A stretch of DNA of 64,000 nt from Ambrosia x helenae (Eukaryota > Streptophyta > Magnoliopsida > Asterales > Asteraceae): NCBI GenBank assembly GCA_030844895.1, contig CM061228.1, forward strand, positions 139,674,444-139,738,443, written 5' to 3'. Positions 58,201-64,000 of the stretch are shown piece after piece; the first letter of the stretch is position 1; each line of letters opens with the position of its first letter. Below the pieces are notes generated by a model. That model did not search any database, was not told the origin of the DNA, and saw only the letters and a list, made by a program, of their open reading frames with translations. Both the position numbers and the translations under genes were made by a program.

Positions 58201-59887
58201 GCTAGAGATGATGTTTAACGAAACACCACCCTTGATACCGTACACAGAAAGAAATTCTCCATCAGGGAGAGGAATCCGAATAACCTTATCGTAACAGACA
58301 ATCTCCGCGCGATACAAAGATAACCAATCCATTCCTACCACAACGTCAAAACTACCCAATGGTACCGGCATAAGGTCGATGGGAAACGTTATACCCGACA
58401 ATTCTAATTGACACTCCCGAAGAACACTAGTAGCTTCAATCGTTTTACCGTCAGCCAATTCAATAATATACTTGGTTTCTAATGGTACGGGTGCTACATC
58501 TAGCAGTCGACTAACATCCTTGGATACAAAACTCTTGTCGGCACCAGAATCAAATAACACGCTAACAGAATGATTATTGAGAAGAAACGTACCGGTGACT
58601 GTATCAGGGTCCTGCCTAGCCTCAGCAGCTCCAATGACGAAGGCACGTGCATTTCTGCCGCCGCCCCCGTTGTTACCATTCCCGTTGTTCCCACCCTGTT
58701 TCAGTTTTGGGCAATCCTTCTTGTAATGCCCAGTGTCACCACAGTTGTAGCATCCGTGTTTCCCTGTAGTCCCCTGAGTAGTCGGAGCTGAGCTGTTAGT
58801 CGGAGCCTGAGTCGATGGAAGTGTAGCCCGACAATCTTTAGCATAATGCCCTGTTCGCTGGCAGCGGTGACAACGGTTACTGTCGCAGTTCCCTTGGTGA
58901 TGGCGTCCACACTTGTTGCATTTGGGCAGTTTTCCCGCATAACCACCCTGCTTATTACCCGAAGACGATGAACCCCCATTATCAAACCTTTTACCCTGCT
59001 GTGCAGACCCAGACCCTTTCCCGTCATTTTCCCACTTGCGCTTATTGTTCTCTGGGGCCTTAGCAGTCGAACCTTTCGCCGGCAAAATCCCCTCATTCAC
59101 CTTTAAGTTAGTCATCCTATGTGCCGATCGAACTACCTCCGCATAAGTAGGATGATTTCCGGCAGCTACCAACCCTGCAATTTCCGGCACTAACCCTGAG
59201 ACATAATGTTCAATCTTACGATACTCTGGCACGTGCAAATCGGGACACAGCACCGCCAACTCATTTCTCCTCACAGTATACTTCTCGATTTCCGATCCAG
59301 TCATCTTGAGGTTCCATACCTCATGCTCCAGCTTCTGTACCTTTTCTCTCGGGCAATACTCCCGCTTCATCAACTGCACAAAGTTCTCCCATGGCATAGC
59401 ATATGCCTCCCCAATACCCATGTTCTGGGTGATTCCATTCCACCAAGTCAATGCCACGTCCTGAAATAACGCAGCCGAATACTTCACCCGATCTTCTGGG
59501 AGACAGTTACACATTAGAAATACCGACTCCACTTTCTCCAACCACCTAAGCAAACTGACCGCACCCTCGGTGCCAGAAAATTCCTGGGGTTTGCAGTCCC
59601 GGAACATCTTGTAGGTGCACATGGGTGGGGGTGGGTCAACTGGACCACCTGAAATGAAACGTATGAGAAACCACGAATAACGTACACAAGGTTCACCAAT
59701 GAGGCAAAGAAAACAGATAAAACAACTTACCACCACCGTTGTGCCCTAACTGAAAGGCAGCCTGGAGCAAGTTATTCAGATCAGCCTGTGATAGGTTAAT
59801 ACCTCCACCACGACCACCAGCACCACCGCGACCACCACCGCGTCCACCATTGCGACCACCTCCTCGTCCTCCACGCACTCCAGACAT
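55246..59887 (-). pseudogene. Ty3/gypsy (Tekay/Del-like) gag-pol of element X, copy 2
   Basis: Order in element sense: Gly/Arg-rich Gag start (59887, MSGVRGGRGGG), 82-nt intron, Gag core (CTYKMFRDCKPQEFSGTEGA), three CCHC knuckles (CNKCGRHHQGNC, CHRCQRTGHYAKDC, CYNCGDTGHYKKDC), protease (LFDSGADKSF), RT (VDYRELNKLT, FIDDILIYS), RNase H, integrase (H/H/C/C finger, then D, D, E core) and a chromodomain-like tail (IVKVRWNS, PEYTWERE). Gag-pro-RT is open from 59736 to an in-frame TAA at 57412; two frame shifts follow near 57070 and 56870, then integrase is open to 55246. The TAA is shared with copy 1. The element is therefore non-autonomous as assembled. The chromodomain-type tail supports the chromovirus clade. 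Confidence 0.93.
59649..59730 (-). other. Spliceosomal-type intron within gag
   Basis: In element sense an 82-nt segment begins GTAAGTTG and ends TTTCATTTCAG. Splicing joins GGTGGTG to GTGGTCCAGTTGAC, linking the two Gag parts in frame. Unspliced, the first part ends at a stop after 64 residues and the downstream frame is offset. Copy 1 has the same borders (donor and acceptor near 13066 and 12985). Confidence 0.65.
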
Positions 59888-60237
59888 GATTCTGGCAGAA
59901 AGAACGAGAAAATTTAGTTTCGCAGTTAAAGATAACCACTAATGTTCACAAGATCAAAGCTAGATCCAATCCAGGACTATCCCTCCAAACCCAGAGCTCA
60001 CTAGGGCTTCCATGCATTTCGTTTTATGATTTTGTGTGCACCCAAAATGATAAAACGCTCTACATGGTCCTCCAAGTGTTCTCCTAGTTCAAAGTTCAAA
60101 TCACCGAACATAGACTCTTAGCTACACACCGTAATACTACGGTAGTTCATGACAAGTGTTTCTATTGGAGTGCGAAAGGGAGATGTCCGAGCCTTGGACA
60201 ATTCTCAAGAGCACACGAGTTACTCCAATAGACTACA

Positions 60238-62128
60238 TGTCACACCCCAACCGATGGCGGAATCATCGAGGTGAGACTTAGTGGTAGATTGTTCAAAGAC
60301 TTCATGACACTAGATTTTGTGACAATATAGTTTAAAGATAGAATTTCATTTATTGTCTAAAAATAGAAATACAAGTAGTTCAAATAACGAAAAATACAAC
60401 AACAAGAATATGATAACTTGAACTAGAGTGAGTTTCTATGTCCAATCCTAAGTAGTTTTCTTGAATGTCTTGCAATAAATATTTCCTGCAACATGTATAA
60501 AATATCCGTCAACACATAAAGCATTGGTGAGCATACTAGTTTTGACATACATACATAGTATAATAAAGTTTTGCTTATAGGCATATGCAAGAGAACCATA
60601 CAAACGGCGACTAGCCACGAAGAATTTTGCTTAACATGACCCATGTAGGGGGCGGATAGCCAATCCTATAGCGCTATACATGCAAGGTGGGTTGTCAACT
60701 ATATGAACATTTGTATGTTAGAGTAAATAATTCTACATAGCATAGCGTACAAGCATATAATAGACTTTAGATTGCGCATGATAGAATTTAGAATATGATA
60801 GACTTTAGACTAAGCATAATAGATTGTAGAGTTTAAAATCGTTTGAGTTTTGATAGTGATACATGTTGAGCCCCAAAGAATAAAGGATAAAAGGGGGACA
60901 AGTATGAACTCACCTTAGGGTGTGTTATTTAGGTCCCAAAAACGGGTCTTGAGAATTGAAGATTTTAGCTCCGAATAACTAGAATTAGAAAGGAAAGCGT
61001 TTTAGATTCAAGAGTTGGATTATTAGATTCAAGAGAGTCAAGCAAGCCTTTTAGGCGAACCAAAACACAAACCACCCTAAAGGTGATTTGGATGGTCATG
61101 AGAGTCAAGTAGTGCCTTTAAGGCTAACCAAAACACAAACCACCATAAAGGTGATTCGGATGGTCAAGAGAGTCAAGTATTGGTAAGGTAGGGATGTATC
61201 CACAAACCTTCCAAGTTATTAGATTAGTAGAGTTTTGAAAGTATATATTTTAGTATTTACATAATATAACTATAGGGTTAAAGTAGTGTATGGTGACTTA
61301 GTTTGGAAGAGCCTTGGCTTTCCTTTGTCAACCATTAACCATAGCACAAGTCCATATTAAGTTATTGGTGAACTTGGTTGGTTTCACTTCAACTAACCTT
61401 CTAGTGCATAAAAACAATAGAAGATGAACCACCTTTGAGGCCTCATTTTGGTGTCCTACTCGTATTCATTTGCCATAGCAAACAAGAGCAAGGTCCTAGA
61501 GGTTTCCCCAAGGGGTTAGAAGAAGAAAAGAAGTGAAGAAAGAATAATAAAGTTGGAGTTTATGAGAAAACTCACTTAGAAGTGGACTTCCACACTTGAG
61601 ATATCTTTGAAGAATTGGGAGGTTTAGAGAGGATTTAGGAATGAGCAAGTGTTAGAATGGGTAGTAGTGGTGTATTTATAGTTGGGGTGAAGGGTTGGGT
61701 ATTAAATGAAGTTAATAAGGTGGTTAGGAGTGAGTTAGGTGGGATATATATCTTTTAAAAGAAAAAAAAAAAAATAATAATAACAATAAAAATAAAAAAA
61801 ACGAACGGATATTGCATGTTATTGTTGTAGTTGTTTTGTCAAAACTCAAACTTACATCACGTTTCTTTTTTTTTCTTTTTTTTTTTTAATCTTAAAGTAT
61901 TATGATGTTAACTAAATATATATGCTTTTATTTTAGAAATAAATATATATTAAAATTTTAACTAAATGAGTTTCTTGTAATGGTGCCTAAATTGAATAGG
62001 GTAAATTATAATGATGACTCGTCACGAATTGGTAGGAGTAACATAAAAGAAACCAATAAAGGCGAACTTGGAATTCGTTAACTATAGAATTTAAAATACA
62101 TGAAAAGTAAAAATCACTGGATGTTACA
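60238..62128 (-). repeat. Gypsy element Y, 3' LTR
   Basis: Runs from TGTCACACCCC to GGATGTTACA, 1.9 kb, with TG...CA ends. It differs from LTR X in sequence but shares the general plan (GCGGAA near the start, CCTATAGCGCTATACA against CAATAGCGCTATTCACA). The minus strand has a TATA box at 61681-61671. Two similar repeats with CAAACCACC and AAAGGTGATT lie at about 61060-61160. To the right is a polypurine-tract region, so this is the 3' LTR of an element extending beyond the window. Confidence 0.7.
61671..61681 (-). promoter_or_regulatory. LTR Y TATA box
   Basis: The minus strand reads CTATAAATACA, about 450 bp from the U3 end of the LTR, followed by a CT-rich leader (CTCTCTAAACCTCCC). Confidence 0.5.
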
Positions 62129-64000
62129 GTCTCCCCTACTTTATGAAATTTCGTCTCGAAATTTAATTAAGAGTCAACCTTTTGAAAAATAGGTAAGTGG
62201 TTTGATACGTGTTTAAATAAAACAAAACTAGTTAGTTTATTATGCTTAACTCAAATACTATATCTAGTCGCTATGCTACTCGTAAGAGAAATAGTTTTAA
62301 AAATTTTAACCCAAGGTCGTATGTAGAAATCTGAACGCATTTTTGTAAGGTGAGTGGATGGTAGATAAAATTCACAAGTTTAACCAACTAAAGCATTTTT
62401 TGTGATTAGTGAAAAAAAATGGTACATATAAGTAGGTTTGTGTATGAGGTTAATGTAACAAATGTTGAGAAGAATAGTGAATATACGATATGAAATAATA
62501 AAATTTTGTGAAGATAGATAAGTGCACTGTGTATGAGAGATAGTACAAATTTTAGGGAAATAAGTATTTATACGGCTTAACATATATGAAATAAAAGTTT
62601 TGGAACATAAGTATTTGTATATAATAAGTAGTAGAAATCTTGGCTTGTAGAAAAAAAAATTATATCCTTGGACAGTTGGTTGAATAGTAAATATGTGAGC
62701 ATAATGAGTGATTAGTTGTGGGGATGAGTAGTTTTTAGTAAAATATTTTTGTTTGCACGAGGTCGAAAATTTTATTAGATTTTTTTTAGGCGACTAAAAT
62801 AAACAAGAAATTGGACTAGGTGTAACAAATTTTTGGCGAAGTAAATAATAGTTATTTAGTTTTGAAATCTAGTATATAATTAGTCTAGGAAATATATTAA
62901 AGTGAGACGAATCTTGTTTTACATGTATAAATGCTTTTAGAGATTAAGGCCAGAGCTTACGGGATTTAGAAATAGATTCTTGATAATGGGAGGATTGATG
63001 ATTAAGAAAGGAAAGGCATGAGGGAAGAAATGATGTTTGATGGAGATTGCAAGTATAGATTATTCACGGCAAGGATGATGTTGCATAGTGGAAAGTGTGG
63101 TTCAAAACAAGGTTATAATGTGCATAATAGATAAATAATGCAAGCATATTTAGACTAGCAACTATGACATGAGGGTATCACAAAAGGTAAATAGCGTAAG
63201 TGTTGGTCAAAATTTTAACTCGACACCCAAAACTTCTCATGGCACGAATAACTCTACTTTTGGTAGTATGATAGGACATTTATGTATAGGATGTACCGGC
63301 GGCGTATCCACCATGCCATTATCATACCTCATCCGTGTTGTTATTCAAGTCATGATAGGTTACACACACTGGGACTTGTTATGTTTTCCATACGCCAATT
63401 TTTGTAATTACGTGTGCACCCGTAATTAGTCTAATTGTCGCATGGTCCACATAATTCGTCTTAGTTATGTGCGGGTAGCTAGTAGACACAAAATACTTAT
63501 ACACAAAGGAAAAAAAAACATTAAACTAATGCATTAGACAGTTTTGATGTTGTAAACATAGTAAGCAACGTGACATGCAAACACATAATATGAAAAGGCA
63601 TTAAGTTTTTTTTTTTTTTTTTTTGTTAACCGTATGAGTTTTTGGCGTAGATGTATGGTTTCATGACATAATGGTGTAGACTTGCGCATATGTGGTTACG
63701 TTCAGATGTATAAAATCAAACAAAAGAATGGACAATTGGATTCCTAATGAAAACGCGTAAAATGTTTTGACTGTGGGCAACATAGAATTCGGGTTTATTA
63801 CAAATTGAGTTTTATGGGTATGCGAGAAATCTAGCTTTTCAAGACTAAGGGTCAAGTTTGATGGTAGAAGAATTTAGTCCATTGGATGTTAAAGAAAAAC
63901 ATATTTAATTGAAGTGGGGAAGATTTGGTGTAAAAGTTTTCTCGAAGATTGTCATTTGATTTATGAAAAATCCATTTTATTAAGCGAGAAAAATAGTTTA
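62129..64000 (-). mobile_element. Element Y internal 3' region (no recognised coding)
   Basis: Starts with the polypurine-tract complement TCTCCCCTACTTTATG and a perfect hairpin, AAATTTCG (62146-62153) and CGAAATTT (62157-62164), as in element X. The rest is AT-rich with no RT or integrase similarity. Around 63270-63330 a segment with GGATGTACCGGCGGCG and CCACCATGCCATTATC resembles LTR-type DNA, possibly another nested fragment. Confidence 0.45.

Larger units (their letters stand above)
46706..60895 (+). repeat. 14.2 kb direct duplication, copy 2
   Basis: Counterpart of 1-14240, with longer open frames and fewer indels. Unlike copy 1, it continues beyond the end of the match into the rest of LTR Y, which suggests this is the contiguous version. 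Confidence 0.93.

Noticed and set aside
59693..59887. Programmed ribosomal frameshift between the two Gag frames
   Set aside because: The overlap looks non-coding and has perfect intron borders that restore a typical Gag; no slippery heptamer was recognised.

Overview
This is nuclear DNA of a flowering plant. The genes are split by short GT-AG introns, the base composition is AT-rich, and the genes sit among LTR retrotransposons, SINEs, LINE-like fragments and many miniature DNA transposons. Gene content (allantoinase, TSJT1/DUF3700, monothiol glutaredoxin S17, plastid transketolase, ESF2) and the style of the retroelements point to a eudicot. Asteraceae is my best guess, by inference only. 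Two 100-N assembly gaps (14241-14340, 37517-37616) and a high density of one-base indels in otherwise conserved exons suggest a long-read assembly that was not fully polished. Every 'broken' gene below should be read with that in mind.

Layout. (1) 1-14240 and 46706-60895 are two direct copies of one ~14.2 kb block. Each carries, on the minus strand, an ESF2 (pre-rRNA processing) gene with a proposed long 5'UTR intron. That intron holds a hAT-type element (with a SINE nested in it) and a hAT MITE. The block continues with a LINE-like fragment, a 2.5 kb LTR and a Ty3/gypsy (Tekay/Del-like) gag-pol, and ends in the LTR of a second gypsy family. The first copy stops at an N gap and has more indels. 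Both copies share the same in-frame TAA in pol. (2) 14936-33471 (plus strand) is a gene cluster altered by a tandem duplication: allantoinase (15 exons), a TSJT1-like gene, an unrecognised small ORF preceded by an array of palindromes, and GRXS17. The duplication runs from allantoinase intron 7 to GRXS17 exon 3. It therefore leaves a complete allantoinase at the left, a complete GRXS17 at the right, and a 3'-truncated GRXS17 joined to a 5'-truncated allantoinase in the middle. Unit B later gained at least three transposons that unit A lacks. (3) 33.5-37.5 kb is transposon-rich and includes one MITE inside another. (4) 37617-41384 (minus) is a plastid transketolase whose 3' part is lost at the second gap. 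(5) 41.4-46.7 kb is gene-poor, with hAT, Tourist-like, G-run and SINE repeats. (6) 60238-64000 is the LTR and part of the 3' internal region of the second gypsy element, apparently nested in the leader of the first.

Functions. The host genes are housekeeping: ureide/purine-nitrogen catabolism (allantoinase), Fe-S/redox (GRXS17), Calvin/pentose-phosphate carbon shuffling (transketolase), ribosome biogenesis (ESF2) and a stress/auxin-responsive Ntn-fold protein (TSJT1). I see no evidence that they form a pathway cluster. The most interesting signals are structural: a covarying hairpin next to the polypurine tract of two different gypsy elements, arrays of mini-hairpins in an LTR and upstream of the small ORF, a spliceosomal-type intron inside gag, and the chimeric duplication junction with templated filler.
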